From Cedecea neteri (GTDB lineage Bacteria > Pseudomonadota > Gammaproteobacteria > Enterobacterales > Enterobacteriaceae), in NCBI RefSeq assembly GCF_000758325.1, contig NZ_CP009459.1:1736001-1800000 (forward strand): 64,000 bases of DNA. Reading direction: 5' to 3'. The notes beneath the pieces are model-generated. The model was not told the origin of the DNA and did no database searches. It saw only the letters and a list, made by a program, of their open reading frames with translations. How positions within the stretch are numbered: position 1 is the first letter of the stretch; each line of letters starts with the position of its first letter. Below, piece after piece: positions 48,882 to 58,827 of this stretch. The translations under genes were made by a program, and so were the position numbers.

Positions 48882-48895
48882 CAAGAGGTATAAAG

Positions 48896-50278
48896 GTGGC
48901 GAAAGCTCCAAAACGCGCATTTGTTTGTAACGAGTGTGGTGCGGATTACCCGCGCTGGCAGGGGCAGTGCAGCGCCTGTCACGCGTGGAATACCATTACC
49001 GAAGTGCGCATCGCCGCTTCTCCACAGGTTGCCCGCAACGAGCGCCTCTCCGGCTATGCCGGGAGCGCGGGCGTCAGCCGCGTACAAAAGCTTTCGGACA
49101 TCAGCCTGGAAGAATTGCCGCGCTTTTCCACTGGTTTTAAAGAGTTTGACCGTGTGCTGGGCGGCGGCGTAGTGCCGGGCAGCGCCATTCTGATCGGCGG
49201 TAACCCAGGCGCAGGGAAATCAACGTTGCTGCTGCAAACGCTTTGCAAGCTGAGCGAGCAGATGAAAACCCTGTACGTCACCGGCGAAGAGTCGCTTCAG
49301 CAGGTGGCGATGCGCGCCCACCGTTTAGGTCTGCCGACGCAAAACCTCAATATGCTGTCGGAAACCAGCATCGAACAGATCTGTATGATCGCCGAGGAAG
49401 AACAGCCGAAGCTGATGGTGATTGACTCGATCCAGGTCATGCACATGGCGGATGTGCAATCTTCGCCGGGCAGCGTGGCCCAGGTGCGTGAAACTGCAGC
49501 CTACCTGACGCGTTTTGCTAAGACGAAAGGTGTGGCGATCGTGATGGTCGGGCACGTCACGAAAGATGGTTCTCTGGCGGGGCCAAAAGTTCTCGAACAC
49601 TGTATCGACTGTTCAGTGATGCTCGACGGCGATGCCGATTCCCGCTTCCGTACTCTGCGCAGCCATAAAAACCGCTTTGGGGCAGTGAACGAGCTGGGCG
49701 TGTTTGCGATGACCGAGCAGGGACTGCGCGAAGTCAGCAACCCGTCGGCCATTTTCCTCAGCCGGGGAGATGAAGTGACGCCGGGCAGTTCGGTGATGGT
49801 GGTTTGGGAAGGGACGCGTCCTCTGCTGGTTGAGATCCAGGCGCTGGTGGATCAGTCGATGATGTCCAACCCCCGCCGCGTAGCCGTTGGTCTGGAGCAA
49901 AACCGCCTGGCGATTCTGCTGGCCGTGCTCCACCGTCACGGTGGCCTGCAAATGGCCGATCAGGACGTGTTTGTGAACGTGGTGGGCGGCGTAAAGGTTA
50001 CCGAAACCAGCGCCGACCTGGCGCTACTGCTGGCGATGGTTTCAAGCCTGCGCGACAGAGCCTTGCCGCAGGATTTGGTGGTATTTGGTGAAGTCGGGCT
50101 GGCGGGTGAAATCCGCCCGGTACCTAGCGGGCAGGAGCGTATTTCCGAAGCCGCCAAACACGGCTTTAAGCGCGCGATTGTGCCTCAGGCCAACGTACCG
50201 AAAAAAATTCCTGAAGGGATGCAGGTCTTCGGCGTGAAAAAACTTGCTGATGCGCTTTCTGTATTCGACGACTTATAA
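48896..50278 (+). CDS. radA: DNA repair protein RadA
   Basis: RecA-related ATPase that promotes branch migration of recombination intermediates. The 460-residue protein has an N-terminal C4 zinc finger (CNECG-x9-CSAC), Walker A GGNPGAGKSTL near residue 98, the RadA-specific KNRFG near 259, and a C-terminal Lon protease-like domain (about 285-455) without the catalytic dyad. Start is GTG 48896 with AGAGGT upstream. It follows serB by 14 bases, probably one operon through nadR. Confidence 0.98.
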   Translation: MAKAPKRAFVCNECGADYPRWQGQCSACHAWNTITEVRIAASPQVARNERLSGYAGSAGVSRVQKLSDISLEELPRFSTGFKEFDRVLGGGVVPGSAILIGGNPGAGKSTLLLQTLCKLSEQMKTLYVTGEESLQQVAMRAHRLGLPTQNLNMLSETSIEQICMIAEEEQPKLMVIDSIQVMHMADVQSSPGSVAQVRETAAYLTRFAKTKGVAIVMVGHVTKDGSLAGPKVLEHCIDCSVMLDGDADSRFRTLRSHKNRFGAVNELGVFAMTEQGLREVSNPSAIFLSRGDEVTPGSSVMVVWEGTRPLLVEIQALVDQSMMSNPRRVAVGLEQNRLAILLAVLHRHGGLQMADQDVFVNVVGGVKVTETSADLALLLAMVSSLRDRALPQDLVVFGEVGLAGEIRPVPSGQERISEAAKHGFKRAIVPQANVPKKIPEGMQVFGVKKLADALSVFDDL

Positions 50279-50324
50279 TTGAGTAACTTGCGGGAACCGT
50301 TCCCGCTCCGGCAGGAGGCAGCGC

Positions 50325-51557
50325 GTGTCGTCATTCGACTATATTAAAACGGCTATTCGTCAGCAGGGCTGTACCTTACAGCAGGTGGCGGACGCCAGCG
50401 GCATGACTAAAGGCTACCTGAGCCAGTTACTGAACGCGAAAATCAAAAGCCCCAGCGCGCAAAAACTTGAGGCGCTGCACCGCTTCCTTGGGCTGGAATT
50501 CCCACGTCGTGAAAAGAAAGTCGGCGTGGTGTTCGGCAAGTTTTATCCGCTGCATACCGGGCATATCTACTTGATCCAGCGCGCCTGTAGCCAGGTGGAC
50601 GAGCTGCATATCATCATGGGCTATGATGAGCCCCGCGACCGCGCGCTGTTTGACGATAGCGCGATGTCCCAGCAGCCAACCACCGGTGATCGCCTGCGCT
50701 GGCTGCTGCAAACTTTTAAATATCAGAAGAATATCCGCATTCACTCCTTTAACGAGGAGGGGATGGAGCCTTATCCCCACGGCTGGGACGTCTGGAGCCG
50801 CGGGATTAAAGCGTTTATGGACAGCAAAGGTATTTCGCCAGACCGGATCTACACCTCGGAAGAAGGGGATGCCGCGAAGTTTACCGAACATCTCGGGATT
50901 GAAACGGTAGTGGTCGATCCTAAGCGTACCTTTATGAACATCAGCGGCACGCAAATCCGTGAAAACCCGTTCCGCTACTGGGAATACATTCCTACTGAAG
51001 TAAAACCGTTCTTCGTGCGCACGGTGGCGATACTCGGCGGCGAGTCGAGCGGGAAGTCGTGGATGGTGAACAAGCTCGCCAACATCTTCAACACCACCAG
51101 TGCATGGGAGTACGGCCGCGATTACGTTTTCTCGCATCTGGGCGGTGACGAAATGGCGCTGCAATATTCAGACTACGACAAAATTGCCATCGGCCATGCG
51201 CAGTACGTCGACTTTGCGGTGAAGTACGCCAATAAAGTGGCATTTATCGATACCGACTTCGTGACCACTCAGGCCTTCTGCAAGAAGTATGAAGGCCGCG
51301 AACACCCGTTTGTGCAGGCGCTGATCGACGAATACCGCTTTGACCTGGTGATTCTGCTGGAAAACAATACGCCATGGGTGGCCGACGGTTTACGCAGCCT
51401 CGGCAGCGATGTGGACAGAAAATCGTTCCAGAACCTGCTGGTGGAGATGCTCAAAGAGAACAACATCGAGTTTATTCACGTCGAAGAGTCCGACTATGAC
51501 TCGCGCTTCCTGCGCTGCGTGGATCTGGTGAAAGAGATGATGGGCGAGCAGCGGTAA
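50325..51557 (+). CDS. nadR: Trifunctional NAD biosynthesis regulator NadR
   Basis: Represses NAD genes and makes NAD from nicotinamide riboside. The 410 residues hold an N-terminal HTH (about 5-57, TLQQVADASGMTKGYLSQLLN). The NMN adenylyltransferase domain (about 65-225) has GKFYPLHTGHIYLI with the HxGH motif, and the ribosylnicotinamide kinase domain has Walker A GGESSGKSWM near residue 238. Start is GTG 50325 with GGAGG upstream. Same position after radA as in E. coli. Confidence 0.97.
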   Translation: MSSFDYIKTAIRQQGCTLQQVADASGMTKGYLSQLLNAKIKSPSAQKLEALHRFLGLEFPRREKKVGVVFGKFYPLHTGHIYLIQRACSQVDELHIIMGYDEPRDRALFDDSAMSQQPTTGDRLRWLLQTFKYQKNIRIHSFNEEGMEPYPHGWDVWSRGIKAFMDSKGISPDRIYTSEEGDAAKFTEHLGIETVVVDPKRTFMNISGTQIRENPFRYWEYIPTEVKPFFVRTVAILGGESSGKSWMVNKLANIFNTTSAWEYGRDYVFSHLGGDEMALQYSDYDKIAIGHAQYVDFAVKYANKVAFIDTDFVTTQAFCKKYEGREHPFVQALIDEYRFDLVILLENNTPWVADGLRSLGSDVDRKSFQNLLVEMLKENNIEFIHVEESDYDSRFLRCVDLVKEMMGEQR

Positions 51558-51588
51558 AGCGTACGCTGGCCTGTGGCTTTTGTTTTCT

Positions 51589-51624
51589 CCCTCGCCCCTC
51601 TGGGGAGAGGGCCGGGGTGAGGGG
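51589..51624. repeat. Palindromic intergenic repeat (CCCTC/GAGGG type)
   Basis: An imperfect palindrome of C- and G-runs (CCCTCGCCCC ... GGGGTGAGGGG with inner CCTCTGGGGAGAGG) just after nadR. Such elements are frequent between genes in gamma-proteobacteria and may act as mRNA 3' stabilisers. Confidence 0.6.
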
Positions 51625-51641
51625 AAGAGAACCCACCATAA

Positions 51642-51666
51642 AAAAGGCACCGTGAAGGTGCCTTTT
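51642..51666. terminator. Bidirectional terminator between nadR and ettA
   Basis: AAAAGGCACC / GGTGCCTTTT perfect 10-bp stem with GTGAA loop between convergent genes. Confidence 0.88.
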
Positions 51667-51670
51667 GCAT

Positions 51671-53338
51671 TTACTTGGTTACGCGCTTGTACTTGATGCG
51701 TTTTGGCTCCAGGGCATCTGAGCCGAGGGTACGCTTCTTGTACTCTTCGTATTCGGTGAAGTTACCTTCAAAGAACTCCACTTTACCTTCATCCTGGTAA
51801 TCCAGAATGTGGGTAGCGATACGGTCCAGGAACCAGCGGTCGTGCGAGATAACCATCGCGCAGCCCGGGAACTCCAGCAGGGCGTTTTCCAGCGCACGCA
51901 GGGTTTCGATATCCAGGTCGTTGGTTGGTTCATCGAGCAGCAGAACGTTACCGCCAACCTGCAGCAGTTTCGCCAGGTGCAGACGACCACGCTCACCGCC
52001 GGACAGCTCGCCCACGCGTTTGCCCTGGTCGACGCCTTTGAAGTTAAAGCGGCCAACGTAGGCGCGGCTTGGCATCTCGGTGTTGCCGATACGCATAATA
52101 TCCTGGCCGCCGGAGACTTCTTCCCACACGGTTTTGCTGTTATCCATGGCGTCACGGAACTGGTCAACGGAGGCCAGTTTCACGGTCTCACCGAGGGTGA
52201 TTGAGCCGCTGTCAGGCTGTTCCTGACCGGACATCATGCGGAACAGGGTGGATTTACCCGCGCCGTTCGGACCGATGATGCCGACGATGGCGCCTTTCGG
52301 TACGGAGAAGCTCAGATCGTCAATCAGCAGGCGGTCGCCGTATGATTTACGCAGGTTGTTAACTTCCACCACTTTATCCCCCAGACGTGCGCCAGGTGGA
52401 ATAAACAGTTCGTTGGTTTCGTTACGTTTCTGGTATTCGGTGTTGTTCAGCTCTTCGAAGCGCGCCAGACGGGCTTTGCCCTTAGACTGACGGCCTTTAG
52501 CGCCCTGACGAACCCACTCCAGCTCTTTCTCAATGGATTTACGGCGAGCCGCTTCCGTTGAGGCTTCCTGCGCCAGGCGCTGATCTTTCTGCTCCAGCCA
52601 GGAGGAGTAGTTACCTTCCCATGGAATACCTTCCCCACGGTCAAGCTCGAGGATCCAGCCGGCAACGTTGTCGAGGAAGTAACGGTCGTGGGTGATCGCC
52701 ACCACGGTGCCTTCGAAGTCGTGCAGGAAGCGTTCCAGCCATGCCACGGATTCTGCATCCAGGTGGTTGGTTGGTTCGTCGAGCAGCAGCATGTCTGGTT
52801 TTTCCAGCAGCAGGCGGCACAGCGCAACGCGGCGGCGTTCACCCCCGGACAGCTTCTCGATTTTTGCATCCCAGTCCGGCAGGCGCAGGGCATCAGCAGC
52901 GCGCTCCAGCTGCACGTTCAGGTTATGACCGTCGTGCGCCTGGATGATTTCTTCATACTTGCCTTGCTGTGCGGCCAGCTTATCGAAGTCCGCGTCCGGC
53001 TCGGCGTATTTGGCGTAGACTTCGTCCAGGCCTTTCAGCGCGTTAACCACTTCGGAAACCGCTTCTTCTACGGACTCACGTACGGTGTGTTCCGGGTTCA
53101 GCTTAGGTTCCTGCGGCAGGTAGCCGATCTTGATGCCAGGCTGAGGACGGGCTTCGCCTTCGATATCGGTATCGATGCCGGCCATGATGCGCAGCAGGGT
53201 GGATTTACCGGCACCGTTCAGACCCAGCACGCCGATTTTGGCGCCAGGGAAGAAGCTGAGCGAAATATTTTTCAGAATATGTCGTTTCGGCGGGACAACT
53301 TTGCCGACACGATGCATGGTATAAACGAATTGAGCCAC
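51671..53338 (-). CDS. ettA: Energy-dependent translational throttle protein EttA (ABC-F)
   Basis: ABC-F ATPase that binds the ribosomal E site and gates the first peptide bond according to ATP/ADP ratio. The 555-residue protein has two ABC domains: Walker A GLNGAGKSTLL near residue 40 with signature LSGGERRRVALC near 160, and a second Walker A GPNGAGKSTLF near 355 with LSGGERGRLHLAK near 443. The ABC-F linker is rich in charged residues (WVRQGAKGRQSKGKARL), with an arm insertion in the first domain. Starts at GTG 53338. Confidence 0.98.
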   Translation of the reverse strand: MAQFVYTMHRVGKVVPPKRHILKNISLSFFPGAKIGVLGLNGAGKSTLLRIMAGIDTDIEGEARPQPGIKIGYLPQEPKLNPEHTVRESVEEAVSEVVNALKGLDEVYAKYAEPDADFDKLAAQQGKYEEIIQAHDGHNLNVQLERAADALRLPDWDAKIEKLSGGERRRVALCRLLLEKPDMLLLDEPTNHLDAESVAWLERFLHDFEGTVVAITHDRYFLDNVAGWILELDRGEGIPWEGNYSSWLEQKDQRLAQEASTEAARRKSIEKELEWVRQGAKGRQSKGKARLARFEELNNTEYQKRNETNELFIPPGARLGDKVVEVNNLRKSYGDRLLIDDLSFSVPKGAIVGIIGPNGAGKSTLFRMMSGQEQPDSGSITLGETVKLASVDQFRDAMDNSKTVWEEVSGGQDIMRIGNTEMPSRAYVGRFNFKGVDQGKRVGELSGGERGRLHLAKLLQVGGNVLLLDEPTNDLDIETLRALENALLEFPGCAMVISHDRWFLDRIATHILDYQDEGKVEFFEGNFTEYEEYKKRTLGSDALEPKRIKYKRVTK

Positions 53339-53580
53339 AGTGCGACTTTGCCTCTTTTATCGTGATGTAAGATGGTACTTAACAAAGGCGAAGTGTAGCG
53401 GTTTTCACGGTCTAATCCCAGCGGGGTATCGTGCTTCTGCCGCGCAGGGCGCCTTTATACGTTTCATGACCAAAATATCCCTTCCGGACGTGGCGTATTG
53501 CGTCTCCCCTGGTTAGCATGAATGCATTCGCTTATTGCAGCGCAGGCATGATGCCGTCAGGAAAATAATGAGGAGAAGGT

Positions 53581-55515
53581 GTGGTAAAAGCCAAACAAGT
53601 CGTATGGCAGTTGCTTGCCGCGGGCGTTAGCCTGGTGATGTTAAACGGTGCGGTACGTGCAGATTCTCTCGATGAGCAGCGCAACCGCTACGCGCAAATT
53701 AAACAGGCCTGGGATAACAAGCAAATGGACGTGGTGCAGCAGCTCATGCCCACGCTGCAAACCTATCCCCTTTATCCTTATCTCGAATACCGTCAGCTTA
53801 CCGATGACCTGATGAACGAGCCGACCGTGGCGGTGGCCCAGTTTATCCAGGCGAACCCAACCCTGCCTCCGGCGCGCACCTTAAGTTCCCGGTTTGTTAA
53901 CGAGCTGGCAAGGCGTCAGGACTGGCGAGGTTTGCTGGCTTTTAGCCCCGAGCCGCCTGCTACAAACGAAGCAAAATGTAATTACTACTTTGCCAAATGG
54001 AATACCGGGCAAGCGGATGCCGCCTGGGCCGGTGCGAAAGAACTTTGGCTGACGGGAAAAAGCCAGCCATCAAGCTGTGATGCGCTGTTTTCGGCGTGGC
54101 GAGCTTCCGGCACGCAGGATCCGCTGGCTTACCTTGAGCGAATCCGTCTGGCGATGAAAGAGGGGAATACCTCGCTGGTGAATGCGCTTGCGAACCAGAT
54201 GCCGGCGGAATACCAGACCATCTCCAGCGCCCTGGTCAGCCTGCAAAATAATCCCAGCACGGTGCTGACCTTCGCCAATACTGTGGGGGCGACGGACTTC
54301 ACTCGTCAGGCGGCCGCTATCGCCTTTGCAAGCGTTGCCCGCCAGGATGTAGAAAATGCTCGCCTGATGATCCCGTCGCTGGCCCAGGTGCAGAAGCTGA
54401 CCGAGGAGCAAGTGCAGGAATTGCGTGATGTTGTAGCCTGGCGATTGATGGGCAGCGACGTGACGGATGAACAGGCCCGCTGGCGGGATGACGCCATTAT
54501 GCGTTCCCAGTCCACCTCGTTGATTGAGCGGCGCGTGCGCATGGCGCTGGGTGCGGGCGATCGCACAGGGCTGAATACCTGGCTGGCGCGTTTGCCGATG
54601 GAAGCCAAAGAGAAAGACGAATGGCGCTACTGGCAGGCTGATTTGCTGCTGGAGCGGGGACGTGAAGACGAAGCGAAAGGCATTCTTCGTGCCCTGATGC
54701 AGCAGCGTGGCTTCTACCCAATGGTTGCCGCCCAGCGTCTTGGAGAAGAATACCCACTGCGCGTGGATAAAGCTGAACCGGTGAATCCGGCGCTGGTGCA
54801 GGGGCCTGAAATGGCCCGCGTCCGCGAGCTGATGTACTGGAATATGGACAACACCGCGCGGAGCGAATGGGCAAACCTGGTCACCAGCCGCAGCAAGCAG
54901 GAGCAGGCCGGGCTGGCGCGCTATGCTTTTGAGCAGGACTGGTGGGATCTCAGCGTGCAGGCAACCATTGCCGGCAAGCTATGGGACAATCTCGAAGAGC
55001 GCTTCCCGCTGGCATATAAAGGCACCTTTGCCCGCTACGTTAGCGGCAAAACTGTGCCACAAAGTTATGCGATGGCGATTGCCCGCCAGGAAAGTGCCTG
55101 GAACCCGAAAGTGCGTTCCCCGGTGGGGGCAAGCGGCCTGATGCAAATCATGCCGGGTACCGCTACCCATACGGTGAAGATGTTCAGCATTCCAGGTTAC
55201 AGCAGCCCGGTGCAGCTTCTGGATCCTGACACCAACATCAATATTGGCACCAGCTACCTGCAGTATGTGTTCCAGCAGTTTGAGAACAACCGTATCTTTG
55301 CTTCCGCCGCCTATAACGCCGGGCCGGGGCGTGTGCGTACCTGGCTGGGTAACAGCGCGGGGCGAATTGACGCCATCGCTTTCGTGGAAAGTATTCCGTT
55401 CTCCGAGACGCGTGGTTATGTGAAAAACGTGCTGGCCTACGATGCCTATTACCGTTATTTCATGGGGCAGCCGGACAAAATTCTGTCTGACAGCGAGTGG
55501 CAGCGGCGTTACTGA
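53581..55515 (+). CDS. slt: Soluble lytic murein transglycosylase Slt70
   Basis: Periplasmic exolytic enzyme cleaving peptidoglycan with 1,6-anhydromuramic acid formation. The 644-residue precursor has a signal peptide (VWQLLAAGVSLVMLNGAVRA-DS), a long alpha-helical superhelical ring (to about residue 470) and a C-terminal lysozyme-like domain. That domain holds the catalytic Glu near residue 504 in ARQESAWNPKV, then GLMQIMPGTA and AAYNAGPGRV. Starts at GTG 53581 behind GAGGAGAA. Followed by trpR, the usual order. Confidence 0.97.
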   Translation: MVKAKQVVWQLLAAGVSLVMLNGAVRADSLDEQRNRYAQIKQAWDNKQMDVVQQLMPTLQTYPLYPYLEYRQLTDDLMNEPTVAVAQFIQANPTLPPARTLSSRFVNELARRQDWRGLLAFSPEPPATNEAKCNYYFAKWNTGQADAAWAGAKELWLTGKSQPSSCDALFSAWRASGTQDPLAYLERIRLAMKEGNTSLVNALANQMPAEYQTISSALVSLQNNPSTVLTFANTVGATDFTRQAAAIAFASVARQDVENARLMIPSLAQVQKLTEEQVQELRDVVAWRLMGSDVTDEQARWRDDAIMRSQSTSLIERRVRMALGAGDRTGLNTWLARLPMEAKEKDEWRYWQADLLLERGREDEAKGILRALMQQRGFYPMVAAQRLGEEYPLRVDKAEPVNPALVQGPEMARVRELMYWNMDNTARSEWANLVTSRSKQEQAGLARYAFEQDWWDLSVQATIAGKLWDNLEERFPLAYKGTFARYVSGKTVPQSYAMAIARQESAWNPKVRSPVGASGLMQIMPGTATHTVKMFSIPGYSSPVQLLDPDTNINIGTSYLQYVFQQFENNRIFASAAYNAGPGRVRTWLGNSAGRIDAIAFVESIPFSETRGYVKNVLAYDAYYRYFMGQPDKILSDSEWQRRY

Positions 55516-55540
55516 TTGCGCAGAGAGTATGTTATGCTGC

Positions 55541-55560
55541 CGTACTAGTTAAAGAGTATG
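55541..55560. promoter_or_regulatory. TrpR operator upstream of trpR
   Basis: CGTACTAGTTAAAGAGTATG is an imperfect palindrome resembling the E. coli trp operator half GTACTAGTTAA. It lies 10 bases before the trpR start, consistent with autorepression. Confidence 0.7.
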
Positions 55561-55570
55561 GTGGCCTGAC

Positions 55571-55909
55571 ATGACTCAGCTCTCTCAGTATTCGGCGGAA
55601 CAGGCCGAGCAAAGTAATAAAGAGTGGCTCCGCTTTGTGGGGCTGTTGCAGCAAGCTTTCGGGCAGGAGCTTCACATGCCCCTGTTGACGCTGCTGTTGA
55701 CGCCGGATGAGCGTACGGCGTTAGGCACGCGGGTACGGATCATTGAAGAGCTGTTGCGCGGTGAGCTTAGCCAGCGTGAGCTGAAGAATGAACTGGGCGC
55801 GGGTATCGCAACCATCACTCGTGGCTCTAATAGCCTGAAAGCTGCGCCGACTGAGCTACGGGCATGGCTGGAAAAAGAGCTGCTGCAGGGTGGCAGCTCA
55901 AACCGCTAA
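55571..55909 (+). CDS. trpR: Trp operon repressor TrpR
   Basis: Tryptophan-activated repressor. The 112-residue all-helical dimer contains the [26 protein letters not shown] (about 68-90), and [23 protein letters not shown] ahead of it, nearly identical to E. coli. N-terminus is more divergent and the tail is four residues longer. Located between slt and yjjX as in E. coli. Whether it controls the unlinked trpC copy at 4.3 kb is not evident, as no operator is visible there. Confidence 0.97.
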   Translation: MTQLSQYSAEQAEQSNKEWLRFVGLLQQAFGQELHMPLLTLLLTPDERTALGTRVRIIEELLRGELSQRELKNELGAGIATITRGSNSLKAAPTELRAWLEKELLQGGSSNR

Positions 55910-56433
55910 AGAGATTCCCGGCGGTAAATCTCGTTATGAAACGGGCTTAGCGCCAGAATCACCGCCTGATGGTAAACGCTGCTACGCGTGAGCTTTCCGG
56001 CGGTGAACACCCCAATCGCTCCCTCTTTACGCCCAATCTCATTGATACCCGTATAGTCCGACATCACCGGCCCCAGAGCGTGGCCTGCACTGACTTTCTG
56101 CAGAATGATGTCTGGCAGCGGCAGGGTAGCCGAACGGGCTTCGCCGCGCTGCTGGCGGTTCTCGATCACCACCCAACTGAAGGTGCTACCTTCGTCGATA
56201 CCGGCCTCAATGGCGACCCAAAAGTCGGCATCTGGTCTGATCTCCCGGGCATTCGCTACCCTACATCGTGCGCCAGTTCGCGTTTCCTGACTACCGAAGG
56301 GTTGCTCCGGCACGCCACTATCGACGACCACTGGCTCAATATGGCAGGATCCTTCGCCATAAATCTCGCTAAACGCCTGCAGAATCGCCTGAATTTTGGC
56401 GGGATTGGTTGTTGCAGCTACGACATGGTTCAT
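55906..56433 (-). CDS. yjjX: Inosine/xanthosine triphosphatase YjjX
   Basis: House-cleaning NTPase that removes ITP and XTP. The 175-residue protein has the N-terminal [15 protein letters not shown] substrate loop, [17 protein letters not shown] near residue 39, and WVAIEAGI near 72 with catalytic acidic residues, plus [13 protein letters not shown] near 132. It converges with trpR, overlapping by four bases, and is divergent from gpmB across 52 bases, as in E. coli. Confidence 0.95.
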   Translation of the reverse strand: MNHVVAATTNPAKIQAILQAFSEIYGEGSCHIEPVVVDSGVPEQPFGSQETRTGARCRVANAREIRPDADFWVAIEAGIDEGSTFSWVVIENRQQRGEARSATLPLPDIILQKVSAGHALGPVMSDYTGINEIGRKEGAIGVFTAGKLTRSSVYHQAVILALSPFHNEIYRRESL

Positions 56434-56485
56434 AATAAGTCAGAACTCTCGATATTTCGTGACCGGAGTATAACGGAAAAAACGC

Positions 56486-57133
56486 ATGTTACAGGTATAC
56501 CTTGTTCGTCATGGCGAAACGCAGTGGAATGCTGAGCGCCGCATTCAGGGGCAGTCAGACAGCGCGCTGACTGAAAACGGAGAACGTCAGGCCTGGCAAG
56601 TGGCCGAACGAGCCAGAGCCCTTGGCATCACCCACATCATCAGCAGCGATTTAGGCCGTACTCGCCGCACCGCAGAGATCATCGCCGAAGCCTGCGGCTG
56701 CGAGATTATCCTGGATGCCCGCCTGCGCGAGCTCAATATGGGCGTGCTTGAACGCCGCAAAATGGACTCGCTGACCGAAGAGGAGGAGGGCTGGCGTCGT
56801 CGTCTGGTGGACGGTACGCCGGACGGGCGTATTCCTGAAGGCGAAAGCATGCTGGAGCTGAGTAACCGCATGCACGAAGCACTGAATGCCTGCCGCGAGC
56901 TGCCGGCTGGGAGCCGACCATTGCTGGTGAGTCACGGTATGGCGCTGGGTGGGCTGGTCAGTACGATTCTTGGCTTACCGGCGTGGGCTGAACGTCGCCT
57001 GCGTCTGCGCAACTGTTCGATTTCCCGCGTGGATTATCAGCACAGCCCTTGGCTGGCGTCTGGATGGGTGGTTGAAACAGCAGGAGACATCTCGCATCTT
57101 GATGTCCCTGCTCTGGATGAGATCCAGCGTTAA
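56486..57133 (+). CDS. gpmB: Phosphoglycerate mutase family phosphatase GpmB
   Basis: The 215-residue histidine phosphatase has the phosphohistidine motif LVRHGETQWN near residue 6, DLGRTRRTAEI near 57, and the second catalytic His in LLVSHGMALGG near 148. Although named a mutase, members of this group are mostly phosphatases, and the real substrate is open. It converges with rob, overlapping by four bases, as in E. coli. Confidence 0.94.
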   Translation: MLQVYLVRHGETQWNAERRIQGQSDSALTENGERQAWQVAERARALGITHIISSDLGRTRRTAEIIAEACGCEIILDARLRELNMGVLERRKMDSLTEEEEGWRRRLVDGTPDGRIPEGESMLELSNRMHEALNACRELPAGSRPLLVSHGMALGGLVSTILGLPAWAERRLRLRNCSISRVDYQHSPWLASGWVVETAGDISHLDVPALDEIQR

Positions 57134-57999
57134 CGGCGAACCGGGATCAGGTATTCACAACGGATATGCATCGGCACGTCCTGATCCCGCGTTTCATCCT
57201 GAGGATAGAAACGCTCGATGTCCTGACCTTTACGGCGCGTCAGGTTGAGTGACGGCATGCAGGTGCCATAAACCGTCAGGATAAAGTCCTGCAGCCCGGT
57301 GCCCAGCCCTTCATAGTTAAACTGCACATAATCCCCACCTTCCAGCACCACCGGATGCGAGTCCGGCAGGAAACCATTCGCCAGCTCCGGCGTCAGCGCC
57401 GTGGTGTAGAAGACTTCCTGCTCGTCGTCTTTTTCCGAGCTTGGGCGAGGCTCATGCAGGCCGTATAACACCCGCGGGATGGTCGGTGAGTTGCCGAGGA
57501 ACTGTGTCCAGAACTGGATGCGCATCTCATTACGGAAATCGGAGATTTGCTCCAGCGTGCAGCTGTAGCTTTGCGTCACCCCAACCAGATGCGTTTCCGG
57601 CATCGTGATGAAGTGGGCCTGCGGTGGCGTAAACTCGCCGAGACGCAGCGGTGGGCGCATACCGAAAGCGCTCCAGTCAGGAGAACGACGGTAGAGCGCC
57701 GGCGTTTGAGCAAACTGCTTTTTAAACGCGCGGGTAAACGTCTGCTGCGAGTCAAAGCGGTACTGAAGCGCAATGTCGAGAATAGGGCGCGCAGTCAGGC
57801 GCAGAGCAACGGCGGATTTGGAGAGTCGGCGGGCGCGAATATAGGCACCAATAGCGTGCCCGGTAACCTCTTTAAACATCCGTTGTAAATGCCACTTGGA
57901 ATAACCTGCCTTTGCCGCCACATTATCAAGGGCGAGAGGCTGGTCGAGGTGGCCCTCCAGCCAGCTAAGAAGATCGCGAATGATCCCAGCCTGATCCAT
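57130..57999 (-). CDS. rob: Right-origin-binding protein / AraC regulator Rob
   Basis: Activator of the mar-sox-rob regulon, stimulated by bile salts and dipyridyl. The 289-residue protein has the N-terminal MarA-like double HTH (about 8-108, PLALDNVAAKAGYSKWHLQRMFKE and ILDIALQYRFDSQQTFTRAFKK) and a C-terminal GyrI-like ligand domain (about 120-285). Length and sequence match E. coli Rob. Divergent from creA over 211 bases. Confidence 0.97.
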   Translation of the reverse strand: MDQAGIIRDLLSWLEGHLDQPLALDNVAAKAGYSKWHLQRMFKEVTGHAIGAYIRARRLSKSAVALRLTARPILDIALQYRFDSQQTFTRAFKKQFAQTPALYRRSPDWSAFGMRPPLRLGEFTPPQAHFITMPETHLVGVTQSYSCTLEQISDFRNEMRIQFWTQFLGNSPTIPRVLYGLHEPRPSSEKDDEQEVFYTTALTPELANGFLPDSHPVVLEGGDYVQFNYEGLGTGLQDFILTVYGTCMPSLNLTRRKGQDIERFYPQDETRDQDVPMHIRCEYLIPVRR

Positions 58000-58210
58000 A
58001 AAATATCCTCATCCATACAAGCGAATGCCTGTTTACTAAGGTAGCGGATAATAGCATTTTTGTAGTTTATGCATTCACCGTTTTTATTTAACAAGTTGTG
58101 CCAAATTTGCCGATTATGGAGGCAGGTTTTGCTAATAATGTGATATTCAACGATTTTTTGTCCAATTGTTGAATAGTCCCGTAGGGTAATTTTTATACAA
58201 TGGTAACAAT

Positions 58211-58684
58211 ATGAAATATAAAGCTTTAGCACTTTGCAGTGCGCTTCTGGCCGTAAGCTACGGCGCGAGCGCGGAGCAGATCGGCTCGGTGGATACCGTG
58301 TTTAAAGTCTTTGGCCCTGACCACAAGATTGTCGTCGAAGCGTTTGACGATCCTGATGTGAAGAATGTGACCTGTTATATCAGCCGCGCAAAAACCGGAG
58401 GTATCAAGGGCGGCCTCGGATTAGCGGAAGACACGTCTGATGCGGCCATTTCCTGCCAGCAGGTTGGCCCGGTTGAGCTCAGCGACAAGATAAAAGCAGG
58501 TAAAGCGCAGGGCGATGTGGTGTTCCAAAAGCGAACTTCGTTGGTGTTTAAAAAGCTGCAAGTAGTGCGTTTCTATGATGCGAAGCGTAATGCGCTAGCC
58601 TACCTTGCCTACTCTGACCGCGTTGTTGAAGGCTCGCCGAAGAACGCCATCAGTGCGGTGCCGATTATTCCGTGGAATAAATAA
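58211..58684 (+). CDS. creA: CreA family periplasmic protein
   Basis: The 157-residue protein has a signal peptide ([20 protein letters not shown]) and the CreA domain (residues 21-157: [48 protein letters not shown]) with two cysteines that may pair in the periplasm. Role unknown. In E. coli it heads creABCD; here creB, creC and creD do not follow, so it stands alone and is closed by a hairpin. Confidence 0.93.
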   Translation: MKYKALALCSALLAVSYGASAEQIGSVDTVFKVFGPDHKIVVEAFDDPDVKNVTCYISRAKTGGIKGGLGLAEDTSDAAISCQQVGPVELSDKIKAGKAQGDVVFQKRTSLVFKKLQVVRFYDAKRNALAYLAYSDRVVEGSPKNAISAVPIIPWNK

Positions 58685-58733
58685 TCTGCGCCTCTGGCGC
58701 TGAACGGATGCATCGACGCGTGACCGGCATGAG

Positions 58734-58764
58734 AAGCCTGATGTATTTCTAATGCATCAGGCTT
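58734..58764 (+). terminator. Hairpin after creA
   Basis: AAGCCTGATG / CATCAGGCTT 10-bp perfect stem with an 11-base loop, followed by a weakly T-rich stretch. Confidence 0.6.
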
Positions 58765-58827
58765 GTCAGTTCTTGCCTTCCTTATTAGTGTGTTATGACC
58801 GTGCCGTTGCCTTCTAAGGCTTCTTTG

